Positions 1 to 7,688 of a stretch of DNA of 64,000 nucleotides are shown here, in pieces. The stretch is from an uncultured Oscillospiraceae bacterium (GTDB taxonomy: Bacteria; Bacillota; Clostridia; Oscillospirales; Ruminococcaceae): positions 1 through 64,000 of the forward strand of contig CAJTNJ010000002.1 of NCBI GenBank assembly GCA_910577565.1. Direction: 5' to 3'. Positions within the stretch are counted from its first letter, which is position 1, and each line of letters opens with the position of its first letter. Both the position numbers and the translations under genes were made by a program. Below the pieces are notes generated by a model. The model was not told the DNA's origin. It worked only from the letters and a program-made list of their open reading frames with translations, and made no database searches.

Positions 1-202
1 CATCAATTCCTGCGGTCATAGTTCCACTTTTGAAAAGTGACACTTGTTCTTTGAGCACGTCATCAGAATAAAGTGTAGCTTCTGATAAATCAAGTGTTAC
101 TTTTACTTTTATTGCTCCAGCTAATGTTTTAACCTCACCGTATGTTTTTCCATCTTCATTTAATTTTGCATATTTGAAGTTTTTTAGTCCTATTCCTGCC
201 AT
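1..202 (-). CDS. Phage major tail protein, phi13 family (partial)
   Basis: Only the N-terminal 67 residues lie in the window; the rest is beyond the left edge. The start MAGIGLKNFKYAKL followed by an acidic stretch (LYSDDVLKEQ) fits the phi13/TP901-1-type major tail (tube) proteins of Firmicute siphoviruses, which polymerise to form the non-contractile tail tube. The ATG is preceded by a strong AGGAGGG. It lies directly downstream of the tail completion gene, as expected for the late operon of an HK97-like phage. No stop or frameshift is seen in the visible part. The call rests on N-terminal resemblance and synteny. Confidence 0.75.
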   Translation of the reverse strand, partial: MAGIGLKNFKYAKLNEDGKTYGEVKTLAGAIKVKVTLDLSEATLYSDDVLKEQVSLFKSGTMTAGID

Positions 203-223
203 GTTTTTCCCTCCTAAATTTAT

Positions 224-568
224 TTAATGTTCTTCATAAAAGAAATTCACTGGCACGTGATAAAAGCCGGTGTCTTTTTCAAAACTTTCTGGCCCATTAT
301 CAATCCAAGTGAACCCACTTTCTTTTAATTTATTTTTTAATTGTTTTAAAATTCCTTTAAAATTGCCTTTTGAAAATATGTCAATAGTTCCATAAGCAAT
401 CTCTGCATGATGCTCATCATCAGCGAAAAGTTCAGGTTTTTCATACCACGTATAATATGTGAGATAAGTGTCTGCATCTCCTGTATAGCTTAAAAATGCT
501 ATAGAAATATATTTATCTGCAACTATAAAGTTTGAAAAAGTATTTTCAATTAATGGATTTATATTCAT
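224..568 (-). CDS. Phage tail completion / head-tail joining protein
   Basis: A 114-residue protein counted from ATG 568, which has GAGAGG at a good distance; an alternative start at 592 overlaps the upstream stop as ATGA. The segments TYLTYYTWYEKPELFADDEH, IDIFSKGNF and DTGFYHVPVNF match the small proteins encoded between the gp10-like gene and the major tail gene in Clostridium-type siphoviruses. These act as tail terminator or completion factors at the head-tail interface. Intact reading frame. Exact family assignment is by memory of typical sequences and position, not by search. Confidence 0.6.
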   Translation of the reverse strand: MNINPLIENTFSNFIVADKYISIAFLSYTGDADTYLTYYTWYEKPELFADDEHHAEIAYGTIDIFSKGNFKGILKQLKNKLKESGFTWIDNGPESFEKDTGFYHVPVNFFYEEH

Positions 569-588
569 GATTAACCTCTCTTTGATTA

Positions 589-987
589 TCATATCTCTGA
601 TTTATCATCTCTTTCAAAAACTTTCTGCATAGCGGCTCTAATGATACCTTCTGAACTTTTAATTGCTGGTCTTACAAATGGTTGTGCAGACTGGTGTTTT
701 GTTCCATATTCGATATAAATTGCCTTGTACCAGTTTTGCATACCATTTTTATCTTTGCCGTAAAATTTTACTCGTCCTATTGCATCGCCATTGCGATTAA
801 GAGTAGCTTTTGAACATTTTACAGAGCTTATCATGCTTCCTGTTTTCCTGTGTTTTGAGGCTGCATTTTGAATTGACTTTTGCATTACTTGTTGTCCTGC
901 TTTTACCATATCGAGTGCTATATTTTCATCACTTAACCCCCGTGGCAAGACAGCATCAATATCCATTTCAAATTTGAAGTCAGCCAC
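589..987 (-). CDS. HK97 gp10-like phage protein
   Basis: A 132-residue protein of the HK97 gp10 family, which takes part in head-tail completion. Visible hallmarks are the early KAGQQVMQKSIQNAASKHRK region, the central GRVKFYGKD, and the C-terminal YIEYGTKHQSAQPFVRPAI block, in which the YGT..Q.A.PFVRPA motif is characteristic. It overlaps the upstream adaptor gene by one base and ends on the start region of the tail completion gene, so the late genes look translationally coupled. No disruption seen. Confidence 0.82.
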   Translation of the reverse strand: MADFKFEMDIDAVLPRGLSDENIALDMVKAGQQVMQKSIQNAASKHRKTGSMISSVKCSKATLNRNGDAIGRVKFYGKDKNGMQNWYKAIYIEYGTKHQSAQPFVRPAIKSSEGIIRAAMQKVFERDDKSEI

Positions 988-1316
988 TATTTAATCACCA
1001 ACTCTGTCATGATTTCTGTGTACTTTTTGTTGTAAGAATAGTCGTTGATATATATGATATTGTAAATGTTATCATTGAATTTAATCACCATGTCTTTATT
1101 GATGTTAATCTTTGGTGTTCGCATTAAAAACCTCGTTTTAACCACTTCAAAATCAGAGTTATTTTTTAAAACCTCTGTACCACTAATGTTTGTAACTTGA
1201 GCCCATATTTTTAAAACTATAATCTCTGTTTTGACTTCAAAACCGTCAAAATCTTTTTCAACTTTATACCTTAAAAATTCAATCTTTTTATCAAAATTAC
1301 CTGGGTTGATTTGCAT
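987..1316 (-). CDS. Phage head-tail adaptor (head closure, SPP1 gp16-like)
   Basis: A 109-residue protein. The N-terminal PGNFDKKIEFLRY, the central IWAQVTNISGTEV and the C-terminal YTEIMTELVIK follow the pattern of the putative head-tail adaptor family related to SPP1 gp16, which closes the head after packaging. It sits between the connector and the gp10-like gene, the standard order. Open frame, coupled to its downstream neighbour by a one-base overlap. Confidence 0.78.
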   Translation of the reverse strand: MQINPGNFDKKIEFLRYKVEKDFDGFEVKTEIIVLKIWAQVTNISGTEVLKNNSDFEVVKTRFLMRTPKININKDMVIKFNDNIYNIIYINDYSYNKKYTEIMTELVIK

Positions 1317-1326
1317 AAGACATCAC

Positions 1327-1698
1327 CTACAATAAATTAATCGAGTGCATGCCCAAAATCATATCAACTACGCGATTTAGATTGTTTTTATCAATATAAA
1401 GACTTCGGTTATCATACATATCTTGAATAAGTACAAACACTGCTATTGCAAAAGTCTCATGCTCATCAATTTGTTCATCGTTTAAGTCGGTATAGTCTTT
1501 GACAAAAGCTTGAGAAGTTTTCAATAACATTGCTAATTCTAAAATTTCTTCTTCAGATAAACTGCTATAATCCAATTTTAAGTAATTTGCTAAACTTTTA
1601 ACTGTTATTTCGCTAACTTTCAATTGAGTAGCACCCGCAAATGAGTTGCACACGGAGTTATATTTGAAATTATAATCATTTTCCCGCGTCCTTTCCAA
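1327..1698 (-). CDS. Phage head-tail connector (gp6-like)
   Basis: The homologous part is KVSEITVKSLANYLKLDYSS through AIAVFVLIQDMYDNRSLYID, which matches gp6-type head-tail connectors that form a ring beneath the portal. The first 25 residues after the ATG at 1698 do not look like the family. A TTG at 1621-1623 would give MKVSEITVKSL, the usual N-terminus, so the annotated start may be too long, or a small frameshift may have fused upstream sequence. The family-like segment itself is intact. Confidence 0.7.
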   Translation of the reverse strand: MERTRENDYNFKYNSVCNSFAGATQLKVSEITVKSLANYLKLDYSSLSEEEILELAMLLKTSQAFVKDYTDLNDEQIDEHETFAIAVFVLIQDMYDNRSLYIDKNNLNRVVDMILGMHSINLL

Positions 1699-1717
1699 AA
1701 TTAAATTTTGAACTTTA

Positions 1718-1927
1718 TTAATGAGATTCCATAAGACCTGAATTTTTCAAATTTTCAATTAAGCTATTAAAATCATTTTTTAAATCTGCAATGGTTGTAG
1801 CTACGCTATTCTCTTGATTTTCAGCTTTTGGGAAACCAATAAGTGTAGCTCCATCTTTTAATTCCAAAGTTCCGCCAATTATTAATTTATCTCCATTTTC
1901 TTTATAATTTTTTGTATTAAAAGACAT
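1718..1927 (-). CDS. Head fiber protein
   Basis: A 69-residue protein. The pattern KENGDKLIIGGTLELKDGAT, then GFPKAENQENSVATTIADLK and a C-terminal coiled region FNSLIENLKNSGLM, is that of the short head fiber proteins (phi29 gp8.5-like family) often found just after the major capsid gene in Firmicute phages. They decorate the capsid and are usually dispensable. The gene lies downstream of the capsid gene, separated by a repeat copy (1965-2069). Open frame with a possible RBS AAAGGTG. Confidence 0.72.
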   Translation of the reverse strand: MSFNTKNYKENGDKLIIGGTLELKDGATLIGFPKAENQENSVATTIADLKNDFNSLIENLKNSGLMESH

Positions 1928-1964
1928 TATATCGCACCTTTCAGTAGCCTAAATTGTTCTTTGT

Positions 1965-2069
1965 TCTTTGTCTTTAAGAATCGACGGTATCGTTATTAAC
2001 GACCCCATCTTTTTTCAATCTGTCTTTGCAATCATTTACTATTCCTTCATTGTTTACTGTTCTTTGTTC
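1965..2069 (-). repeat. Dispersed antirepressor-derived repeat, copy A
   Basis: This stretch between the capsid and head fiber genes is nearly identical to 5024-5128 (about four to six mismatches over roughly 95 bases). On the minus strand both copies can be read, without an ATG, as NDCKDRLKKDGVVNNDTVD followed by a stop. That resembles the Bro-N region of phage antirepressors (RLKxxGVVxxDT). It also contains a small hairpin, GGTCGTT AAT AACGATACC. It looks like a duplicated gene fragment rather than a gene. Confidence 0.6.
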
Positions 2070-2070
2070 A

Positions 2071-3267
2071 TTAGACTGATGTTACCATTTTAAGTCCTGC
2101 AATCATCTGGTTATTTTGAATCTTAGAGTCACATTCAGCCCAAACTACAATTCCAATTGCATTTTTGTCAATATACTTTTCACGCATTAGCTGAATCTCT
2201 AAATCTTGAGAAATCTTCATTGCCATTCCTGAAAAATCACCATAAAGAATAGGAACATCACCGGCTGTTGTTGCATCTGGCATATTTTCAGAAATATAGA
2301 CAGGTTTGCCGAGCAGTTCCCAATCAAAACCGCCTGTTAAGCCTTTCCCATAAGTCATATAATAATTACTATTTCCGTCTTTAAGTTTGCGAATTTCTGT
2401 AAATACACCTTTATTCATAATCCAAATGGCATTTTTCTGATATTGCTGTGGAACTTTTAGCTGTAGATTGATTAAGTTATCAATTTTAGCAGTATTTGCA
2501 ACAGTGTATGTTGTATTGCCGGTTGCGACTAAATTTGTGGTTGAAATTGCTCTTGTCATGTGGTTGTTTGTTGAGCCCGTACCTACGAGCAATTCTTTTT
2601 CCCAAAACTGTGCAAAAGCTTCAGCAATTTTGTTTGTTAAAAATGTTGTTACGTTGATGTCTGTATTGTTTAATAGCTTGCGACTAATCACCGACAAAGC
2701 ACCGTGAGAATAACCTTTAAGCTCTACTGATGTGAATTTCCCTTGACCTGCTACAAGTGAAGTAAACTCATCTCCTTGATATGCAACATTCACATTTCCT
2801 GTTGGACTATCAACGCTTGAATCACTATCATAAACTGGTATTTCAAGGGTACCTTTTGTGTGAAACTTCTCAACTTTTTCGTAAATAGGTGAAAGCTCTT
2901 TCACCTTCTCAATAATTTTCTTTGCAATTGTTGTAGGAACAATGGCACCGTTGCTACCATAACTCATTCCTGGGTTTGTTGCTCTTTCTTCACCACTTAC
3001 TATATAATCCACAAAAGCGCGTTCCTCATTTTTGCTTTCGTTAGATTCTGATAGTTTATCTTCTTTTTTCTCTTCAATATCCATTTTCCTTGATTCCTCC
3101 TCAGCTTTGATTGTTGCATCGATTTCTTCTATTAACTTTTTAAGTTGGTTGAATTTTGAAATTTCTTCTTCGTTCAAAGCTCTTTTTTCTGATTTTGCTG
3201 TGTTTAAAATTTCTTGCATTTTATCCTGGTTTTCTGACATTTGCTCTGTTAAATATTTTAATTGCAT
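2071..3267 (-). CDS. Phage major capsid protein, HK97 family
   Basis: A 398-residue protein. Residues 1 to about 75 are charged and coiled-coil rich (EQMSENQDKMQEILNTAKSE, LKKLIEEIDATIKAEEE), the delta/scaffold domain normally removed by the prohead protease. The HK97-fold part follows, with SYGSNGAIVPTTIAKKII, the E-loop-like region around GDEFTSLVAGQGKFTSVELK, AIWIMNKGVFTEIRKLKD and a final IAGLKMV. It forms the icosahedral shell. The upstream protease gene on the same strand completes the maturation pair. RBS GAGGT. The frame is intact over its full length, unlike the neighbouring portal. Confidence 0.93.
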   Translation of the reverse strand: MQLKYLTEQMSENQDKMQEILNTAKSEKRALNEEEISKFNQLKKLIEEIDATIKAEEESRKMDIEEKKEDKLSESNESKNEERAFVDYIVSGEERATNPGMSYGSNGAIVPTTIAKKIIEKVKELSPIYEKVEKFHTKGTLEIPVYDSDSSVDSPTGNVNVAYQGDEFTSLVAGQGKFTSVELKGYSHGALSVISRKLLNNTDINVTTFLTNKIAEAFAQFWEKELLVGTGSTNNHMTRAISTTNLVATGNTTYTVANTAKIDNLINLQLKVPQQYQKNAIWIMNKGVFTEIRKLKDGNSNYYMTYGKGLTGGFDWELLGKPVYISENMPDATTAGDVPILYGDFSGMAMKISQDLEIQLMREKYIDKNAIGIVVWAECDSKIQNNQMIAGLKMVTSV

Positions 3268-3277
3268 TTTTATTACC

Positions 3278-3871
3278 TCATTTCATAATTTCCTTAATTT
3301 GATTTTCATAAATATAATAATCAATTTCTGACTTTAGTTCAGTTTCATCGATGACTTTTGCTTTAAAATCTTCGCCTCGATATTCTAGTTTAGATTGTTT
3401 ATCTGCCCTAGTTTTAATTGAAGTTCCGACATAACATGGAATTTTATGTTCATCAATTATTGAGATTTCCGCCAAATTCATTTCATCAATAAATCTGCGT
3501 TTTAAATTTCCTCCAGCTGCTTCTTCATGTTCTTTTACAGCCTCAAAACCAAAACTCCAGCCTCGAAGTTTATTGCTTTTCGCTTTTTGAATTACTTCAT
3601 TGTCTGTTATTCTACAAATTGCTCTAAGTCCAATATTATCCTCGAAAAGTTGTATATTTCCTTGTCTTGTTGACCCTAAAACTCTTGATGTTTCATGATT
3701 TAAAAGGCATAAAATATCATCACCTTTTTCAATGGCTCTTTGAAACGCATGCGGACTTATTTGTTCCACGAATTTTTCTCCGTTTTCATCAAGCATTGGT
3801 CTTGAATCTCTTGCAACTGCGTTTACATAACCATATAAAGTTACGCTGTCATTTCTAATTTCTATTATCAT
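3278..3871 (-). CDS. Prohead protease, HK97 family (S78/U35)
   Basis: A 197-residue protein of the HK97-type prohead protease family, which cleaves the capsid delta domain during maturation. Visible catalytic-type landmarks are the His in ILCLLNHETSRVLG, the Ser in KLRGWSFGFEAV and the acidic EMNLAEISIID segment. GYVNAVARDS near the start is also typical. It lies 10 bases upstream of the capsid gene and has RBS GAGGTG. Full family length, no lesion seen. Confidence 0.9.
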   Translation of the reverse strand: MIIEIRNDSVTLYGYVNAVARDSRPMLDENGEKFVEQISPHAFQRAIEKGDDILCLLNHETSRVLGSTRQGNIQLFEDNIGLRAICRITDNEVIQKAKSNKLRGWSFGFEAVKEHEEAAGGNLKRRFIDEMNLAEISIIDEHKIPCYVGTSIKTRADKQSKLEYRGEDFKAKVIDETELKSEIDYYIYENQIKEIMK

Positions 3872-3961
3872 TTTTTATTCACCTCACTTCTTTCATCTTG
3901 ACTTTTTACAGTTGGTCTTAATTATTAAATCTTGTTTTTAAGTGATTTTGCTTTTAGTAAA

Positions 3962-3990
3962 TTGTCCTTTTATATTTTTCATGATATAAT
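3962..3990 (+). promoter_or_regulatory. Sigma-A-type promoter of the cupin gene
   Basis: TTGTCC (3962-3967), a 17-base spacer and TATAAT (3985-3990), 36 bases before the cupin ATG. An AGAGGGG ribosome binding site follows at about 4012-4018. It drives transcription against the phage late genes. Confidence 0.75.
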
Positions 3991-4025
3991 ATTATTCATA
4001 ACATTAATTTAAGAGGGGTACTATT

Positions 4026-4349
4026 ATGTATAAAAATATTGAAAAAAGAACAAAGCTGAAGCTTAAAGATTTAGTTGATTATCAAGACGGACAGGTAGTA
4101 AGCAAAACTCTTGTTCAAAATGATGTTGTCAGTATGACGCTGTTTTCATTTGATAAGGGTGAGGAGATTTCAACTCACGCCTCGGGTGGAGACGCTATGG
4201 TAACAGTGCTTGAAGGTACGGGAAAGTTTACTATTGATAATGATGCTTTCATTCTAAACGAGGGTGAAACCTTAATTATGCCTAAAGATATACCACACGC
4301 AGTATTTGGTGAAGAAAAATTCAAAATGCAGCTTGTTGTATCATTTTAA
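4026..4349 (+). CDS. Cupin-domain protein (prophage cargo gene)
   Basis: A 107-residue single-domain cupin. The two cupin motifs are recognisable, EISTHASGGDAMVTVLEGTG (motif 1, with only one His) and the second around GETLIMPKDIPHAVFG, which contributes His. Small cupins of this type have unknown substrates; some bind metals or sugars. The gene is intact, carries its own promoter and terminator, and is opposite in strand to the flanking phage genes. This is the typical arrangement of a cargo (moron) gene expressed from an integrated prophage. It lies between the protease and the broken antirepressor, where no gene is needed for phage growth. Confidence 0.85.
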   Translation: MYKNIEKRTKLKLKDLVDYQDGQVVSKTLVQNDVVSMTLFSFDKGEEISTHASGGDAMVTVLEGTGKFTIDNDAFILNEGETLIMPKDIPHAVFGEEKFKMQLVVSF

Positions 4350-4361
4350 AAACTATATATA

Positions 4362-4392
4362 AGCAGTTGTTTTTATTAAACAGCCGTTTTTT
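4362..4392 (+). terminator. Probable terminator of the cupin gene
   Basis: GTTGTTT pairs with AAACAGC (one G-T pair) around a short AT loop, followed by a run of six T starting at 4387. It begins 13 bases after the cupin stop. The stem is short, so strength is uncertain. Confidence 0.5.
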
Positions 4393-4425
4393 ATATTGAA
4401 TTTTTATAGTTAGTCTATAAATCAA

Positions 4426-4996
4426 CACCATACACATTTTTCCATGCTTCTGCCGGGTAGCTGTTTACAACACCATAATTAGCATCAAACACTTTATTCC
4501 AGCAAAGGCCGGTGCTTTGACAGTATTTTTTTAGATTTTGCCAATTGTATTTTCTTCCTGTGGCAATCTCTACTTTTTTACCGTTGCATATGACATTTCA
4601 AGGTCAAGTTCTATCTTTGAATTTATTTGCTTCACGAACTTTTGCACTTGCAGTTGCCATCGCTGTAGCCTCTCTATGACTTCCAATCCAACTTTTTTCG
4701 CGAATTGCTTTATGCATCTCTTTTTCTGCAAGTTCTCTGCGTTCAACTTCATCAGCATATAGTCGCAAAGCTTCAGAGTAACTTTTAGGTATATGTGAAT
4801 AGCCACCTGTTTTACGGATTTCTGGAATTACCTCCTCTGTTACCCAGTCTTGAAACTTCTCTGCTTCAGGTTTGCGACTTTGAAATATGCATTTATATAA
4901 ATTTGCCTCATGAACGAAAATCATAGACTGCATGCCACCTTCCGTAAGGGTATCGGTAATAACTACCCCCTTTGATTTTAGTCTCTTTTTGCAATC
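4426..4996 (-). pseudogene. Phage antirepressor (Bro-N/KilAC type), broken
   Basis: Reading leftward, the Bro-N part is RLKSKGVVITDTLTEGG, FVHEANLYKCIFQSRKPEAE and FQDWVTEEVIPEIRKTGGY. A linker rich in charged residues follows (ADEVERRELAEKEM), then a KilAC-type C-terminus, KKVEIATGRKYNWQNL and YGVVNSYPAEAWKNVYGVD, ending near 4426. The parts lie in three frames: a shift near 4610, another near 4575, and a stop/one-base insertion near 5001 where the N-terminus runs into repeat copy C. The first 50 or so residues of a normal Bro-N domain are missing. Intact homologues antagonise the phage repressor; this one cannot make a complete protein. Confidence 0.8.
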
Positions 4997-5030
4997 ATTT
5001 ACTTATTCTTCCATTGTTCACTGTTCTTTG
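4966..5030 (-). repeat. Dispersed antirepressor-derived repeat, copy C (partial)
   Basis: The segment shares the TTTGCAATCATTTAC core and the ATTGTTCACTGTTCTTTG end with copies A and B. Unlike them, it continues directly into the antirepressor pseudogene. It carries one extra base in the AATA(A)GTAAATGATTGC region, which puts it out of frame relative to copy B. It stands in tandem with copy B. Confidence 0.5.
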
Positions 5031-5128
5031 TCTTAAAAATCGACGGTATCGTTATTAACGACCCCATCTTTTTTCAATCGGTCTTTGCAATCATTTACTA
5101 TTCCTCCATTGTTCACTGTTCTTTGTTA
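5024..5128 (-). repeat. Dispersed antirepressor-derived repeat, copy B
   Basis: Near-identical to copy A at 1965-2069. The 3' end of the portal pseudogene (IENKEQITKNSEQW) runs into its first bases. The shared core ATCGACGGTATCGTTATTAA is perfectly conserved, with a small inverted repeat TCGTT-ATT-AACGA inside. Confidence 0.6.
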
Positions 5129-6311
5129 TTTGTTCTTTGTTTTCAATGTTTGTTGTTTGATTTGTGTTTGGTGTATAAACCTCCTTTGTCTTTGGATTGA
5201 ATAACACGTCTTGTAGTCCAAGTTTTATGAAATCTAGTCCTAACGGTTCAAGATTTTCTAAATATCTGCATTCGTCAATTTGCATTAGGTTAGATTCCAG
5301 CGCGGTTTTATATGCTTCAAATCGTGTTTTTATATCGCCTTTTATGATTTCTTTTGTATCAAAGGCAAAATATAAGGACTTCTTCTCTTTTTCAAGAAGT
5401 AAGTCCCTGTTTAATGCACACTCCATTGCCGTTAAAATTGGCATAACTGCAGTTTTTATGAATGTTTCCCAGTTAAATTCACTCGGTACGCCAAAAATAT
5501 CTAAAATGGAATTGTTAAGTGAATTTTTGTTTTCGTTTAACTGCATCTCAGTTGATGTATTGCTAGCTTCTTTGAAGTCAAGGTTGTCATTTAAAACAAT
5601 CACGTTGTTTTCGGTATTGCAATAAAGTTCACGCCACGCTCGCTTTAAGCTGTCCATCGCTTCTTTTGTGATTTTCTTTTCTGTTTTTATAAATCCTTTT
5701 TTGCTTCCACCTGTTGAAACGAGACTTTGTTCAAATTTTAGTGTTAAATACGCAATTTTTAAAAGCTCTTTGTTTTCCTCTGTAATTCCAACACCTTTAG
5801 CGCCATTCTTCGTTGAGTGTAAGATTTTTATAAATTCAAACGGTTTATATTTCTGTCCGTTAATTAATATGTTATAATCTTTAAAAATGGGGGCATATTT
5901 TTCACAATTAAAATGTTGTTGCAGTCTAAGTAATGCAGCGATTTTATAGTGTTTTGCCCGCTTATTTATGTACATATATGCACTACCATCAAGCATGATA
6001 ATCACGTACCAGCGCTCGTTTAAATTGAACTCCATCCAAAGTGTCACTCGTGTAGTCATTTAAAAGTCCGCAACACTTATCGTAAGTAACTTCCGTGGTT
6101 TTTCGCTTGCCATCTACGACTTCCTCACGGTAAAGTTTTATCGGCAACATAGATATCGTTTCCGATATTAAATTCACACATTGAGAAATAGCGGGAATAT
6201 TCAAAGCTTCCTACCTCTCGATTTTAGATCCACTCGAAAATCCTTTAAGTAAGGTGCCATATAACTTAACCTATCATACTGGCTTCGTTTCTCACGATTA
6301 AATATTTTCAT
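5091..6311 (-). pseudogene. HK97-type phage portal protein, broken
   Basis: The start MKIFNREKRSQYDRLSYMAPYLKDF (ATG 6309-6311, RBS GGAG) is followed by loss of one T near 6237-6241. The continuation SSGSKIER then meets an in-frame TAG before EALNIPAISQCVNLISETIS and SMLPIKLYREE. A further shift near 5997 separates VQFKRALVRDY from DGSAYMYINKRAKHY. The long C-terminal part is open (ILDIFGVPSEFNWETF, LLLEKEKKSLYFAFDT). Portals form the dodecameric DNA channel of the head. With three lesions a functional portal is not expected unless some are sequencing errors. Confidence 0.88.
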
Positions 6312-6351
6312 AGGTCATCTCCATTTATTAACTTTCTTCTCAATAATGTAT

Positions 6352-6380
6352 TTGATATATTTTTTGAAATATGATATCAT
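6352..6380 (+). promoter_or_regulatory. Sigma-A-type promoter of the DUF2798 gene
   Basis: TTGATA (6352-6357), 17-base spacer, TATCAT (6375-6380). The expected transcription start, about 6387, lies immediately before the structured leader. The promoter sits just upstream of, and points away from, the portal start. Confidence 0.65.
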
Positions 6381-6388
6381 TCAATTAC

Positions 6389-6450
6389 GACACATGTAGT
6401 GCTACGCACGTAAATCTGATTACGGTACGAAGCGCTATGTGTATTTTTTT
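6389..6450 (+). promoter_or_regulatory. Structured leader with terminator-like hairpin (attenuator candidate)
   Basis: ACACAT(gt)AGTGCT at 6390-6403 pairs with AGCGCTATGTGT at 6431-6442 to make a 12-bp stem with a two-base bulge. It encloses a second perfect hairpin CGTAA-ATCTGA-TTACG (6409-6424) and is followed by seven T (6444-6450). The U-run exists only on the plus strand, and no plus-strand gene other than the already terminated cupin lies upstream. The structure therefore belongs to the 5' leader of the DUF2798 gene. I do not recognise a known riboswitch class. Confidence 0.55.
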
Positions 6451-6488
6451 ATTACTAATTTTTAATATAAATAGGAGTGTTAATTTTT

Positions 6489-7010
6489 ATGCCAACTACT
6501 AAATTTCAAAAAATTATTTTCGCTTTTTTGTCCGTGATCATTAGTGTACATTGTTTTGTATTTTACAACATAGCAATTGAAATGGGAGGTATGTCAAATA
6601 GTGTATTTTTAGCGACTAAGAACGTTATTTTGATAGAATTTGTTTTTGCGTTTGCTTTGGAAATACTTATAGCAGAGCCTCTTTCATTAAAAATAGCTTT
6701 TAAAAAGGTGAATCCCGTAAAAGATAAGCCATATGTTGTTACAACAGCAATAATTTGTGTCACAATTTGTCTTATGTGTCCTATGATGTCTTTTGTTGCA
6801 ACTGTTCTTTACAACGGTATTAATGCAGAATTTTTCGCAAATTGGATGCAAAAATTAGTTTTCAATTTTCCATTTGCTTTTTTTGTAGAGTTATTTTTCG
6901 TTCAGCCAATTGTCAGAACAGTTTTTAGATTAATATTTAAAAATAAAGAATCCAATTTAAAAAAACAGACAACGGTACCCACTAGTATGGGTCCAGAACC
7001 TGAGTTGTAG
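6489..7010 (+). CDS. DUF2798 membrane protein (prophage cargo gene)
   Basis: A 173-residue protein from ATG 6489 (RBS AGGAG at 6473-6477); a GTG at 6477 overlaps the RBS and is less likely. It has the DUF2798 features MPTTKFQKIIFAFLSVII, FYNIAIEMGGMSNSVF and two repeats of a helix pair. About four transmembrane segments lie near residues 8-28, 45-65, 85-110 and 120-140, and the C-terminus is charged. Family function is unknown. The gene is intact, reads against the phage genes, and occupies the place where the terminase genes normally lie between HNH and portal. Own promoter and structured leader. Confidence 0.85.
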   Translation: MPTTKFQKIIFAFLSVIISVHCFVFYNIAIEMGGMSNSVFLATKNVILIEFVFAFALEILIAEPLSLKIAFKKVNPVKDKPYVVTTAIICVTICLMCPMMSFVATVLYNGINAEFFANWMQKLVFNFPFAFFVELFFVQPIVRTVFRLIFKNKESNLKKQTTVPTSMGPEPEL

Positions 7011-7196
7011 TACTCAAAACTGGGCACTATCATCAAAAATTATGTCTTGTTGCAAAAGATAAACTGCATTGATTAATACAACTACAATATATACTTTGCC
7101 ACAAGATTTTTTCTTTTCAACTCTCCTATGTTTTTATAATCCAAAAATTTATATTTGCTGCTTTCGGTGTAAATTTAGTGGGCAGTCGGTGTACAG

Positions 7197-7592
7197 CTAT
7201 TTCCCGGCTTTTTCACCCATAGGCCGGGGGGATTTCTCTTGTTCTTTAATTATTTCCCTTACCTTGATATATGGAATTTCTCCTCTGTCGCACATTGCAT
7301 GGTGCATAGAACATAGCGTTATTAGATTATCATCATTTAGTTTAATTTCTTCACTTGATTTAATGGGTATTGCATGATGAACTTGCAAACATTTGTAGTT
7401 ATATTTCCGTTTGGTTCCATACAATTCTTTGATATATATTTGGCATAGATAGTTATCACGTTCTTTAATGTGTTGTCTTTTCTTATGCCATTTAGTACTA
7501 CTTCTTAACCTTACAATGTCATCTATCTTTTTCTTTTTGATAGGCTTCTTGTTGTATATGTAGTTTTCATCGTGTATTCTACCACAATACAT
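7197..7592 (-). CDS. Phage HNH endonuclease
   Basis: A 131-residue protein with an N-terminal CMYCG half-zinc-site, RLRSSTKWHKKRQHIKERDN, then the HNH core LQVHHAIPIK, LNDDNLITLCSMHHAMCDRG. Such nucleases accompany the terminase in HK97-type phages and support packaging. The frame is open, but the usual second CxxC (normally LCQICL) reads LCQIYI, so one zinc ligand seems lost. In the same frame the codons before the ATG would give KKSC and then a stop, so the start may have eroded. The expected terminase genes do not follow. Confidence 0.75.
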   Translation of the reverse strand: MYCGRIHDENYIYNKKPIKKKKIDDIVRLRSSTKWHKKRQHIKERDNYLCQIYIKELYGTKRKYNYKCLQVHHAIPIKSSEEIKLNDDNLITLCSMHHAMCDRGEIPYIKVREIIKEQEKSPRPMGEKAGK

Positions 7593-7688
7593 GCATGATT
7601 TCTTAATATATTAAGACTCTCTTTTGAATATAAATTATAGGACGCCTATGTTTCAGACGCCCATATATGGAGAAATGTTATGAGATTA

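Noticed and set aside
2071..4349. Encapsulin-like nanocompartment with cupin cargo
   Set aside because: The capsid keeps a phage-type delta domain, protease and tail genes; the cupin is on the opposite strand with no visible targeting peptide.
1965..5128. Repeats as a diversity-generating retroelement template/variable pair
   Set aside because: No reverse transcriptase is present, the copies are not at the end of a receptor gene, and the differences are not adenine-specific.
7069..7377. Plus-strand open frame after the DUF2798 gene
   Set aside because: It overlaps the HNH gene on the other strand, has no RBS and no recognisable protein features.
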